Assembly (NCBI GenBank): GCA_903921605.1
Contig: CAIXQV010000280.1
Span: 1-10,213 of the forward strand
From: an uncultured Planctomycetaceae bacterium
GTDB taxonomy: Bacteria; Planctomycetota; Planctomycetia; Planctomycetales; Planctomycetaceae
Direction of reading: 5' to 3'
DNA: 10,213 nt
Under the pieces are notes generated by a model that saw only the letters and a list, made by a program, of their open reading frames with translations, had not been told where the DNA came from and ran no database searches. The first letter of the stretch is position 1; the number at the start of each line of letters is the position of its first letter. The translations under genes and the position numbers were made by a program. Positions 1 to 6,353 of this stretch are shown here, in pieces.

Positions 1-68
1 AGCGGAACATGCTACAGGACAACTGCCAGGCCGTCAATCTCGTGCAGAGCAAGGCGAACATGCACTAA
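1..68 (+). CDS. 3' end of an unidentified gene (partial)
   Basis: The frame starting at base 3 is open from the window edge to a TAA at 66-68 and encodes about 21 residues ending in Ser-Lys-Ala-Asn-Met-His. Nearly all its codons end in G or C, which fits a real coding frame in this genome, while the other two rightward frames over bases 1-68 do not show this. The product cannot be recognised from so short a tail. Frames 1 and 2 also stay open past this point (to 288 and 298), so a later end cannot be fully excluded. It would be convergent with the lipase gene that ends at 274. Confidence 0.4.
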   Translation, partial: RNMLQDNCQAVNLVQSKANMH

Positions 69-273
69 GTTGCTTGTGTGGCAAGGACTTGCATCAGGAA
101 TTTATCGTTCCAACCACACCAAGAACAGTCAGCCTGTTTGCGAAGCACGCCGCAGATTTTTCGGCCTCGATCGCGACAAGCACGCGTTGCATAACGCCCC
201 TGAAAGGGATGCCGTCGGAAGACCCAGACGAAGTCGGCAAACGTTTTCGCGCTGTCTTCGAGTTGCTGACGGA

Positions 274-1116
274 TCATTTTGGCAGTAGCGACTGGTAGGT
301 ATCCAGCGAGTGAGCGGCGACGCGATCAATGACGTGCTTCCAGACATCATCAATCAATCCGCCGGACAACATGCCTTCCACGGCCTTTGATCCGATTCCT
401 CCCAGGAACTGCGCCAATGAGGTCATTGGGTCACTCCCGACGATTCTTTCCGTGTTGCAGTGGGCAAACTCGTTCGCGATCAGGCTTAGGCCGGGTAACT
501 TCGGCACAGGATCATTGCCGTTCGCGTAACGCGAGATCATCCCGGAGAACTCGCGATTGATCGCATCGCAGGCCTTCTGATTCCCAACCATCGGCGCGCC
601 GTAGGTGTAGATTTGATGCACAGGAATAAAACGGCGTTTTAGCAACCACGCTCCAAACAAGGCCAGAGCACCACCGAGGCTGTGACCAGTCACCCACAGA
701 GGCCGATCCATCTCCTTGAACTTCGCTTCGACGGAGTCTCTCAGTGGTTCCCAGACTTCTGCAATCGCGTCGACGAATCCCTTGTGAAACTTCGCCCCGA
801 CACCAGCGGCCGCCAAATCATGGCCCAGTCGACCTTCAGGAACGATCAACAGATTCATCGCGTCTGTCAGTAGCCAATCCTTAAGCCCGTCGATTGTTGT
901 GGGCCCTTCCGTGCCTCGAAATGCAACAACGATATGCTCCTCATTGTCGGCCACGTAAACCTGAGTATTGTCGACGCTGATCAGTTTTGCGTTTAATCCC
1001 AGTTGATCGCGAAACTTTGGAATCGCTTCCGCTTCAGGAAAGTAGGCCAGCTGACAGGCAAGGCACAGAAAGTTCGCGTTCTCAACCGAGCCAACAACAT
1101 CTTCTGTCAGTTTCAT
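274..1116 (-). CDS. class 3 lipase-fold alpha/beta hydrolase
   Basis: This 280-residue protein belongs to the lipase class 3 (fungal lipase-like) alpha/beta-hydrolase family, which cleaves ester bonds of lipids; the actual substrate is unknown. Visible family marks are Ala-Phe-Arg-Gly-Thr near 65-69 (oxyanion side), His-Lys-Gly-Phe at 111-114, the nucleophile elbow Gly-His-Ser-Leu-Gly-Gly at 144-149 with Ser146, the acid in Asn-Gly-Asn-Asp-Pro-Val with Asp202, and a late histidine (His269) that would complete the triad. The ATG at 1116 (MKLTEDVV) is chosen because homology-like sequence begins there. An in-frame ATG at 1206 would add 30 residues with a short hydrophobic stretch that could be a weak export signal. 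It lies downstream of the LRR gene on the same strand, about 155 bp away, so co-transcription is possible but not assured. Confidence 0.88.
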   Translation of the reverse strand: MKLTEDVVGSVENANFLCLACQLAYFPEAEAIPKFRDQLGLNAKLISVDNTQVYVADNEEHIVVAFRGTEGPTTIDGLKDWLLTDAMNLLIVPEGRLGHDLAAAGVGAKFHKGFVDAIAEVWEPLRDSVEAKFKEMDRPLWVTGHSLGGALALFGAWLLKRRFIPVHQIYTYGAPMVGNQKACDAINREFSGMISRYANGNDPVPKLPGLSLIANEFAHCNTERIVGSDPMTSLAQFLGGIGSKAVEGMLSGGLIDDVWKHVIDRVAAHSLDTYQSLLPK

Positions 1117-1271
1117 CGTGAGTCTTCTTGTCCGGAGTGTCAAAGTGATTCTGTACGCCGCTGCGATTGAGGTAACAACATGTATGATCAATCCCGCTCG
1201 CACCATGCCTTAGTTCATACCGCCCCGCGAGCAGAGACGGAATTACTGCAGCATCCGAGGCATGTCGATCG

Positions 1272-1964
1272 CTAGTTCACATACCGGCGAATTTCCGGCT
1301 CCTGGTTTTTCCACTTCCGAAGAGCAGACGCCGGGATCGAGTTTCCCGACACATCCAGCTCTTTCAGTTTCGCGGGTGGATCAGCGAGGAAATCAACGAC
1401 GCCGTCCTTTGTGATCTTTGTACGAGCGATTCGCAGGCTTTCCAGTGCTGGCAACTGACGGAGAAGTTTCAGGCCCTCATCTGAGATCATGGAATCGTTC
1501 AGCGTCAGTTCTCGCAGTTTCGACAACGGCAGCAACAACTTCAACGTTTCATCGTTAACATTAGGGTTAGCTATTTCAAGGACAACGGCGTCAGCACGTG
1601 TACTCAGGATGCTGTAGTCGGGCCGATCCCAGCCCGTGAGCACCAAATGTCGTTCGCCCGCGATGATACGTTCGCGTTCGCCAAGCCCCATCAGCAATTC
1701 AAGTCCATGGCTGAACGCGAAGGGAGCAGCACCGATCAGCAGACCTGCGAGAATCAGAATAAGGGGCTTCAGGGCAGTGCGAAAGTGAATCAGGCCATAA
1801 ACCAAGGGCCCGAAAGGCGTCGTCAGCACCAATAACGCCGCCAGAAAAATCCCTCGGGAACGATAGGCTTTAGCGATCAGCCAAAAAAGCCCAACCACCA
1901 GCAGCAGGAGCCCACCGAAGAGTAATCCAACGCCAACAACTTCAGACACTGAAATACCCTTCAA
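1272..1964 (-). CDS. membrane protein with three TM helices and C-terminal leucine-rich repeats
   Basis: The 230-residue product has three strongly hydrophobic segments at about 9-31, 39-60 and 66-87, then a soluble domain. Residues 126-217 hold roughly four leucine-rich repeats of the form Leu-x-x-Leu-x-Leu-x-x-(Ser/Thr)-x-Ile-(Ser/Thr)-x-(Glu/Asp)-Gly, as in the segments around 150-173 and 174-198. LRRs normally bind proteins, so a membrane-tethered interaction role is inferred; no catalytic motif is visible. The longest frame starts with TTG at 1964, just after an in-frame stop. A GTG at 1949, preceded by GAAGGG at a suitable distance, is an equally plausible start and would remove five residues. 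It begins 26 bp (TTG) or 41 bp (GTG) after the glgA stop, so translation from the glgA transcript is likely. No specific family name is recognised. Confidence 0.8.
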   Translation of the reverse strand: MKGISVSEVVGVGLLFGGLLLLVVGLFWLIAKAYRSRGIFLAALLVLTTPFGPLVYGLIHFRTALKPLILILAGLLIGAAPFAFSHGLELLMGLGERERIIAGERHLVLTGWDRPDYSILSTRADAVVLEIANPNVNDETLKLLLPLSKLRELTLNDSMISDEGLKLLRQLPALESLRIARTKITKDGVVDFLADPPAKLKELDVSGNSIPASALRKWKNQEPEIRRYVN

Positions 1965-1990
1965 GAGTTATCTGCGGGCAGCCCCGCTCA

Positions 1991-3535
1991 CTAACAACGG
2001 CGTTCTGCAACCCGCGCCGATCGGCGTCCCTGAGCAGCTCGATAGACATCCACATAGCTTTCCGCACTGCGAGTCCACGACCAGTCACCGGTCATTCCGT
2101 TCTGCACAAGCTTTTGCCAGATCGACTTCTGCGAATAGCAATGAATCGCTCTTTCCACCGTGCCGGCAAATGCCTCATTAGTGTAGTCAGAGAATGCAAA
2201 TCCTGTTGCTGTTTCCAGAGATTTTGCAGCGACTTCAGGGCTTTTTGCATCTGACGGGTAGTTGATCACGGAGTCCGCGAGTCCTCCGACCTTGCGAACG
2301 ATCGGCACCGTGCCGTATCGCAAACTGTACATCTGATTCAGACCGCAGGGCTCAAAACGACTGGGCATAAGAAACGCGTCCGCGCCTCCTTCGATCTGAT
2401 GAGCCAGTGATTCATCAAAACCGATCTCGACTGCGACCTTGGTCGGGTACCGCAACGCCAAATCTCGCAACTGCGTTTCACAGGTCGGATCGCCGGTACC
2501 AAGGAATACCATCTGGATGTCCTTCGACAGCAGACGGTCGGCTGATCCCATCACAAGATCAAACCCTTTCTGATCGGCCATGCGCGAAACCATACCGATC
2601 AGCGGAGTGCCGCTCTGCTGCGGCAGTTTCATGCGTTGCTGCAGTTGTGATTTACAGCGGGGCTTTCCGGCTGCCACCGTCGCTGCTGTAAAGTGCGAAG
2701 CGAGGTGAGGATCAGTCCCGGGATTCCAGACATCAGTGTCGATGCCGTTCAGGATTCCAACGAGATCCCGATTGCGATATCGCAGAAGCCCTTCCAGACC
2801 GTAGCCGCCTTCCGGATGGCAGATCTCTTCCGCATAAGTTGGTGAGACGGTTGTGATCTGATCGGCGAAGGCAATTCCTGTCTTCAACAGGTTCAGATCG
2901 CCCCAAGCTTCCATCTGATGATGATTGAAGTATCGCCAGTCCATTCCTGTGAGCGGCATATCGAAATGCCAGAATCGGCCCTGATACGCCATGTTATGCA
3001 GGGTCATGACCGTGCTGGTGTTTTCGAATCCCGGGCGATTCGCATATTGACTATTGAGCAACGCAGGAATGATCCCGGTCTGCCAATCGTTGCAGTGAAT
3101 CACATCGGGCCGCAGAATCATCTGCCGTGAGATCTCCAGCACGGCTCGGCTGAAGAAGCAAAAGCGTTCGCAGTTGTCGACGTATCCGTGCCCGTGCTCC
3201 TGATAGAGTTGTCGACGGTCAAAATAGTCGGGCTGCCGGACCAACAGAACTCGAACTCCTGTGCCGGGCAGCTGAGTCCAGTTCACCGTGCCAGCCACAG
3301 ATCGGCCATTCATCGGAATTGTAAATCGCAGCCCGGTTTCCGAAATTATCGGCAAGCCTTTCGCTGACTGCCGCATCAGGAAATAATCCGGCACGATCAG
3401 GGTAACGTCGTGCCCCAGTTGGTCCAATGACTTAGCGAGTGCACCGACGACGTCTGCAAGGCCGCCAGTTTTTGAAAACGGCACCGCCTCGGAAGAAGCT
3501 AGTACAATACGCAGCGGACGAACTGAGTTAGACAT
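1991..3535 (-). CDS. glgA: glycogen synthase (ADP-glucose type, GT5)
   Basis: GlgA transfers glucose from ADP-glucose to the non-reducing end of an alpha-1,4-glucan in the cytoplasm, the elongation step of glycogen synthesis. The 514-residue protein is slightly longer than typical bacterial GlgA (about 480). It has Lys-Thr-Gly-Gly-Leu at 22-26, which binds ADP-glucose; His-Cys-Asn-Asp-Trp-Gln-Thr-Gly at 147-154; Gly-Ile-Leu-Asn-Gly-Ile-Asp at 260-266; Ser-Arg-Met-Ala-Asp-Gln-Lys-Gly at 317-324 with the phosphate-binding Arg318/Lys323 pair; and the GT-B C-terminal signature Arg-Phe-Glu-Pro-Cys-Gly-Leu at 393-399, followed by Gly-Gly-Leu-Ala-Asp. The ATG at 3535 is chosen because the conserved N-terminus starts right after it. 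The frame is open 31 codons further upstream, but that part looks non-coding and would overlap the promoter candidate. GGAAAG lies a little upstream of the start. The C-terminal tail is Arg/Ala-rich. Confidence 0.97.
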   Translation of the reverse strand: MSNSVRPLRIVLASSEAVPFSKTGGLADVVGALAKSLDQLGHDVTLIVPDYFLMRQSAKGLPIISETGLRFTIPMNGRSVAGTVNWTQLPGTGVRVLLVRQPDYFDRRQLYQEHGHGYVDNCERFCFFSRAVLEISRQMILRPDVIHCNDWQTGIIPALLNSQYANRPGFENTSTVMTLHNMAYQGRFWHFDMPLTGMDWRYFNHHQMEAWGDLNLLKTGIAFADQITTVSPTYAEEICHPEGGYGLEGLLRYRNRDLVGILNGIDTDVWNPGTDPHLASHFTAATVAAGKPRCKSQLQQRMKLPQQSGTPLIGMVSRMADQKGFDLVMGSADRLLSKDIQMVFLGTGDPTCETQLRDLALRYPTKVAVEIGFDESLAHQIEGGADAFLMPSRFEPCGLNQMYSLRYGTVPIVRKVGGLADSVINYPSDAKSPEVAAKSLETATGFAFSDYTNEAFAGTVERAIHCYSQKSIWQKLVQNGMTGDWSWTRSAESYVDVYRAAQGRRSARVAERRC

Positions 3536-3634
3536 AGTGAGCGTTACTTTCCACAAACGGTGATCTCGCCGGTCCGCTGCCGCGGGTTGTTCAGAGAATT
3601 CAGGGGCTCTGAACGCGATTCTTTTCACAGTACG

Positions 3635-3663
3635 ATTTGAGGCCGAGTGTCCCCGCGCGTCAA
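3635..3663 (-). promoter_or_regulatory. candidate sigma70-like promoter for glgA
   Basis: Read leftward, TTGACG (3663-3658, five of six consensus positions) is followed after exactly 17 bases by TCAAAT (3640-3635, four of six). Transcription would begin near 3627, giving a leader of about 90 bases before the glgA ATG at 3535. This was found by eye only, and planctomycete promoter consensus is not well defined. Confidence 0.4.
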
Positions 3664-4027
3664 CATTCCGAACGTCGACTCAGACGTGACCATCCACTGA
3701 AGAAGCCGACCTCGCGGGAGATTCGTCGAATGGCCGTTGTTCCGCAATTCTCTCGGAAGACGTCCGGTCTTCGACATAGCATGCCACAAAGTCGCTTTGT
3801 CGGCTGAGGCTGCTGCGAATCTGACTTTGCCTTTCAGGAAAATCCGGCAGTCTACGGAGCAAGCGACGGTCACGTCCCTTCTGACGAATGTAGCGGTTCT
3901 ATTACCGGGAGAGGACGCTCGAGGAAACGGGAATAGCCGAGGTCGGCCCACGATCTGCCCCGAGGCGACAGTGAACGCCAGGGGCCCATTAGCCGCGAGC
4001 ATGTTAAATTCTCGCCGAGGCCACAGA
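3664..4027. other. inverted-repeat-rich spacer between divergent genes
   Basis: No convincing gene lies between glgA and the amidohydrolase. The region holds several perfect inverted repeats: GAAGAC/GTCTTC with a 5-base loop (3756-3772); GCC-ACAAAG/CTTTGT-C-GGC with a 3-base loop and one bulged C (3783-3804); a long-range 9-bp pair (3683-3691 with 3868-3876); and a long-range 10-bp pair GCCGACCTCG/CGAGGTCGGC (3705-3714 with 3938-3947). The two long-range pairs cross, which in RNA would be pseudoknot topology. Long frames are open on both strands (rightward 3737-4126; leftward 4461-3625), but neither product resembles a known family and the leftward one runs antisense into the amidohydrolase. 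It could be a non-coding RNA, a dispersed repeat or a decayed element. Long-range pairs of this size can also arise by chance. Confidence 0.35.
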
Positions 4028-4056
4028 GTGACATTTTCAAAGGCGTGGGATAAACT
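4028..4056 (+). promoter_or_regulatory. candidate sigma70-like promoter for the amidohydrolase gene
   Basis: GTGACA (4028-4033, five of six matches to TTGACA) is separated by 17 bases from TAAACT (4051-4056, four of six matches to TATAAT). Transcription would begin near 4063, about 60 bases before the ATG at 4123. It is the mirror image of the glgA promoter candidate at the other end of the same spacer. Confidence 0.35.
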
Positions 4057-4122
4057 GCCCCGTTGTTCCGAGCGTGAATCAGTTAGCTGGATAAAGCCGC
4101 CACAGAATAAGAATGGTTCCCA

Positions 4123-4980
4123 ATGAAGATTGCCTGTGTTCAGACTGACGTCAGTTTTAAAGATATCAACGCCAACCTGAGTTCGCTGGAAGCTACGGTA
4201 CGCAATGAGGTGAATCAGGGGACGGAACTGACAGTCTTTCCAGAATGCTATTCGACAGGCTATTGCTTCGATTCTCTCGCGGAAGCAATGGAGTTCAGCG
4301 AATCTGTTCCGGGGCCTTCGACGGATCGAGTTGCAAAGCTTTGTGCAGAGCTGAAAACTCATGTGGTCTTCGGGATGCTGGAAAAATCCGGCGACGACTT
4401 GTTCAACGTGGCCGTGCTGATTGGCCCGGATGGACTTATTGGCTGTTATCGTAAAGTACATCTGCCGTATTTGGGCGTTGATCGTTTTACAACTCCCGGA
4501 GATCGACCATTCGAAGTCTTTGAAGCCGCTGGTGTACGAATCGGGATGCTGATCTGTTACGACGGCGGTTTTCCGGAAGCAGCACGAGTTCTCTCGATTC
4601 GCGGCGCGGACTTGATCGTGCTGCCGACAAACTGGCCGCCCGGCGGCAGTTATATGGCGGAGTTTTCAATCAACTGTCGAGCGATGGAGAATGGGATTTA
4701 CTTTGCCGCGGTGAATCGAATCGGTACGGAGAATGGCTTCTCGTTTATCGGCAAGAGCCGCATCTGCAGCCCGGTAGGAGCCACGATTAACTCCATCGAC
4801 GACGCATCGCCGGGAATTCTGCGAACTGAAATTGACCCGATGGTTGCTCGCACGAAGCGTATCGTCCGCGTGCCGGGCAAGCACTTGATCGATCGCATGG
4901 CGGATCGTCGTCCGGAAATGTATGCCGCAATCTGTGAACCGCACTCGCTCAAACGTCCGGGACGTGATGAACCGGTGTGA
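4123..4980 (+). CDS. carbon-nitrogen hydrolase (nitrilase-superfamily amidohydrolase)
   Basis: This 285-residue protein has the normal length and layout of a single-domain nitrilase-superfamily enzyme, cytoplasmic hydrolases that cleave amide, carbamoyl or nitrile C-N bonds through a thioester intermediate. The Glu-Lys-Cys triad is visible: Glu41 in Phe-Pro-Glu-Cys-Tyr, Lys111 in Tyr-Arg-Lys-Val-His-Leu-Pro, and Cys145 in Ile-Cys-Tyr-Asp-Gly-Gly-Phe-Pro-Glu. Later conserved parts include Leu-Pro-Thr-Asn-Trp-Pro (167-172) and Arg-Ala-Met-Glu-Asn-Gly (186-191). The substrate cannot be read from sequence; the pattern is closest to the aliphatic amidase/N-carbamoyl amidohydrolase branches rather than NAD synthetase or apolipoprotein N-acyltransferase, since there is no fused synthetase domain and no TM helices. 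The ATG at 4123 opens on the typical Lys-Ile-Ala-Cys-Val-Gln strand; no strong ribosome-binding site precedes it. The gene stands alone, divergent from glgA. Confidence 0.92.
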   Translation: MKIACVQTDVSFKDINANLSSLEATVRNEVNQGTELTVFPECYSTGYCFDSLAEAMEFSESVPGPSTDRVAKLCAELKTHVVFGMLEKSGDDLFNVAVLIGPDGLIGCYRKVHLPYLGVDRFTTPGDRPFEVFEAAGVRIGMLICYDGGFPEAARVLSIRGADLIVLPTNWPPGGSYMAEFSINCRAMENGIYFAAVNRIGTENGFSFIGKSRICSPVGATINSIDDASPGILRTEIDPMVARTKRIVRVPGKHLIDRMADRRPEMYAAICEPHSLKRPGRDEPV

Positions 4981-5023
4981 CTGGCGTCAACTCAGCCTTG
5001 AGAACGGGCCCACGGATTGCGCA

Positions 5024-5045
5024 GAGCGGAGAACGCAAACCGCTC
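5024..5045 (+). terminator. weak hairpin in the convergent spacer after the amidohydrolase gene
   Basis: GAGCGG (5024-5029) pairs perfectly with CCGCTC (5040-5045) around a 10-base loop, 44 bases after the amidohydrolase stop and about 90 bases short of the end of the convergent gene. There is no run of T on either side, so intrinsic termination is doubtful. Confidence 0.2.
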
Positions 5046-5135
5046 AGAGAGAGCGTCTCACTCGGATTCTGCGACTCATCGCTCCGTCATGCCTTAGGCA
5101 AGCATCGTCCCGACTGCGAAAAGCCACGATGGAAG

Positions 5136-5765
5136 CTATTTCTTTCGCAGCGATCGAGGCCGCGACAGGATTTCGTTCACTAGAATGGCATGACGCACGC
5201 CGGCTGGAGTCTTGAGGACAGACAAAATGTCATCGGCCGCTGCGGAACCGGTGTCCGAGGCGGACATTTCCACAGGCTTGCTGGATTGAGATCCAAGATG
5301 ACTCCGGACTCGTTCGTCGATATCTTTTTTCACGAAGTTGTCGACGTCTCGCCCCATGTGGCTGCGGACGTGGTCACCGATGAAGGAGTCGACGTGTTCG
5401 GCAACGCCCGAGCCCACGTTTCGGGGCTTCTGGCCCTTATTTGACTGCTGTTCCCTGTTTGACTGCTGTTGTTGTGAGGCGGCTGGCTGTTTCTGCGGAT
5501 TCTTTTTCTGGGACTGCTTTGGACGCTGTTGTTGACGTGAGCCCTGATTCGGTTGATTCTGTGGCCGTTGTGCACCGGCTTGCTGCCGATCCTCGGGCGG
5601 CAAACCCTCGAGGAATCGGCCCATACTTTCCTGGGCAGGCGTCATCGGAGGTCGCTGTGGCGGGGCGACGTTCTTGGCCGCGGCTTGCTTCACGGAATTA
5701 ATCATCCCGACAATGACCGAGATCAGCACGAACAGCGGCACAATGAAATCGAGAATATTCTGCAT
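5136..5765 (-). CDS. membrane-anchored protein with Gln-rich linker, function unknown
   Basis: The 209-residue protein starts with one hydrophobic helix (about 5-23), most likely an uncleaved anchor. Residues 30-118 are Pro/Gln/Asn-rich and probably disordered, with Gln runs at 78-80 and 98-101. Residues 121-158 form an amphipathic charged segment with an internal duplication: Asp-His-Val-Arg-Ser-His-Met-Gly (131-138) and Glu-Arg-Val-Arg-Ser-His-Leu-Gly (151-158), 20 residues apart. The C-terminus (179-208) is a second ordered block, Leu-Lys-Thr-Pro-Ala-Gly-Val-Arg followed by Asn-Glu-Ile-Leu-Ser-Arg-Pro. I have the impression that this C-terminal block recurs in planctomycetes, but cannot verify it. 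The ATG at 5765 is well supported: GGAG lies eight bases upstream. It follows the 70-residue membrane protein gene by 27 bp on the same strand, so the two probably form an operon. No enzymatic motif is visible. Confidence 0.75.
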   Translation of the reverse strand: MQNILDFIVPLFVLISVIVGMINSVKQAAAKNVAPPQRPPMTPAQESMGRFLEGLPPEDRQQAGAQRPQNQPNQGSRQQQRPKQSQKKNPQKQPAASQQQQSNREQQSNKGQKPRNVGSGVAEHVDSFIGDHVRSHMGRDVDNFVKKDIDERVRSHLGSQSSKPVEMSASDTGSAAADDILSVLKTPAGVRHAILVNEILSRPRSLRKK

Positions 5766-5792
5766 GCATCCCGCTCCGTTCTTCGAATTCCG

Positions 5793-6005
5793 TCAGGCCG
5801 ATTCGCGATCACGCTGGTCGGCGGCCTTATCGCTGCTGGTCTTATCCAGATCTCTTTGAAGCCGACCGGGAAGCCGCCTGACGACAGGTCGCGTACGCGC
5901 CTTCGCCATTCGGTCTTCCAATTCAGCCTTCACATGACGCCTCTGCAAGAAGCCCCGCAGGACTCCGTACAAGACGACGGCAACAAAAATTGTGAGCTTT
6001 TCCAT
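5793..6005 (-). CDS. small single-pass membrane protein, function unknown
   Basis: The 70-residue product has one hydrophobic helix near the N-terminus (about 4-20) followed by a highly charged, Arg/Lys/Asp-rich tail. This gives a bitopic topology with a basic region just after the helix, so the tail is probably cytoplasmic by the positive-inside rule. The ATG at 6005 puts the helix right at the N-terminus; an in-frame start at 6032 would only add nine residues without a clear ribosome-binding site. Its stop lies 27 bp before the start of the Gln-rich anchored protein gene, also an N-terminally anchored protein, and the two may act together. No family is recognised. Such a short frame could be spurious, but helix position and operon spacing argue for it. 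Confidence 0.55.
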   Translation of the reverse strand: MEKLTIFVAVVLYGVLRGFLQRRHVKAELEDRMAKARTRPVVRRLPGRLQRDLDKTSSDKAADQRDRESA

Positions 6006-6353
6006 GGTCGCTGTAAACCTGCCCAACGCCACCCTGCGTTCGCAACTGTAACGTCGGCAGAATCACGGCTCCCGACAGAACGGCAGCATTCTGCCTTATT
6101 CATGGTCTCTTCACCAGTGAAGTTCGATTTCTTATGTCTTTGGCGGCGGTTTGAACTGCGGCGGCCGCTGACAAAACCGGGAACTGACGACTTTATGGCA
6201 TCCTTTCTTTCCGGATGATTCGACGGCTTCTATACTCCCGCTCTTCGCGGCAGGCGGGAGCAGAATCGTCGACATGAACAACAGGTCGACTTCGGCCCGA
6301 ATGTCCCGCCGTTTCAGTCATCAATCACATCGATTTCTTCGGATTCCATTCCT
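6006..6353. promoter_or_regulatory. divergent regulatory spacer between membrane-protein operon and aspS
   Basis: These 348 bases separate the leftward small-protein operon from rightward aspS. I see no gene; the rightward frame 5553-6218 is a shadow of the opposite-strand genes. On the left, GGCAGAAT (6056-6063) and ATTCTGCC (6088-6095) form a perfect 8-bp inverted repeat, and GGCAG (6082-6086) competes for the same partner. On the right lie a TATACT hexamer and a 7-bp inverted repeat, listed separately. A GC-rich GCGGCCGC palindrome lies between them. Confidence 0.45.
6231..6260 (+). promoter_or_regulatory. candidate aspS promoter -10 with overlapping inverted repeat
   Basis: TATACT at 6231-6236 matches the -10 consensus at five of six positions; the -35 region at about 6208-6213 is weak. 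CTCCCGC (6235-6241) and GCGGGAG (6254-6260) form a perfect 7-bp inverted repeat with a 12-base spacer, overlapping the last two bases of the hexamer and the expected start site near 6243. This could be a repressor site on DNA or simply part of the leader. The aspS start codon is about 110 bases downstream of the expected start site. Confidence 0.3.

Noticed and set aside
74..298. 74-codon rightward TTG frame with a stretch vaguely like the first helix of HPr proteins
   Set aside because: The resemblance covers only about 15 residues, the active-site histidine context is missing, and it overlaps the lipase 3' end; kept only as an ambiguity.
3625..4461. 278-codon leftward frame spanning the spacer and the first part of the amidohydrolase gene
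   Set aside because: It runs antisense to a clear nitrilase-family gene, its product is rich in Arg, His, Phe and Cys without any domain, and it covers the promoter candidates.
5553..6218. 221-codon rightward frame across the small membrane-protein genes and the spacer
   Set aside because: It is antisense to the better supported leftward genes; its product is low in structure and ends in the regulatory spacer.
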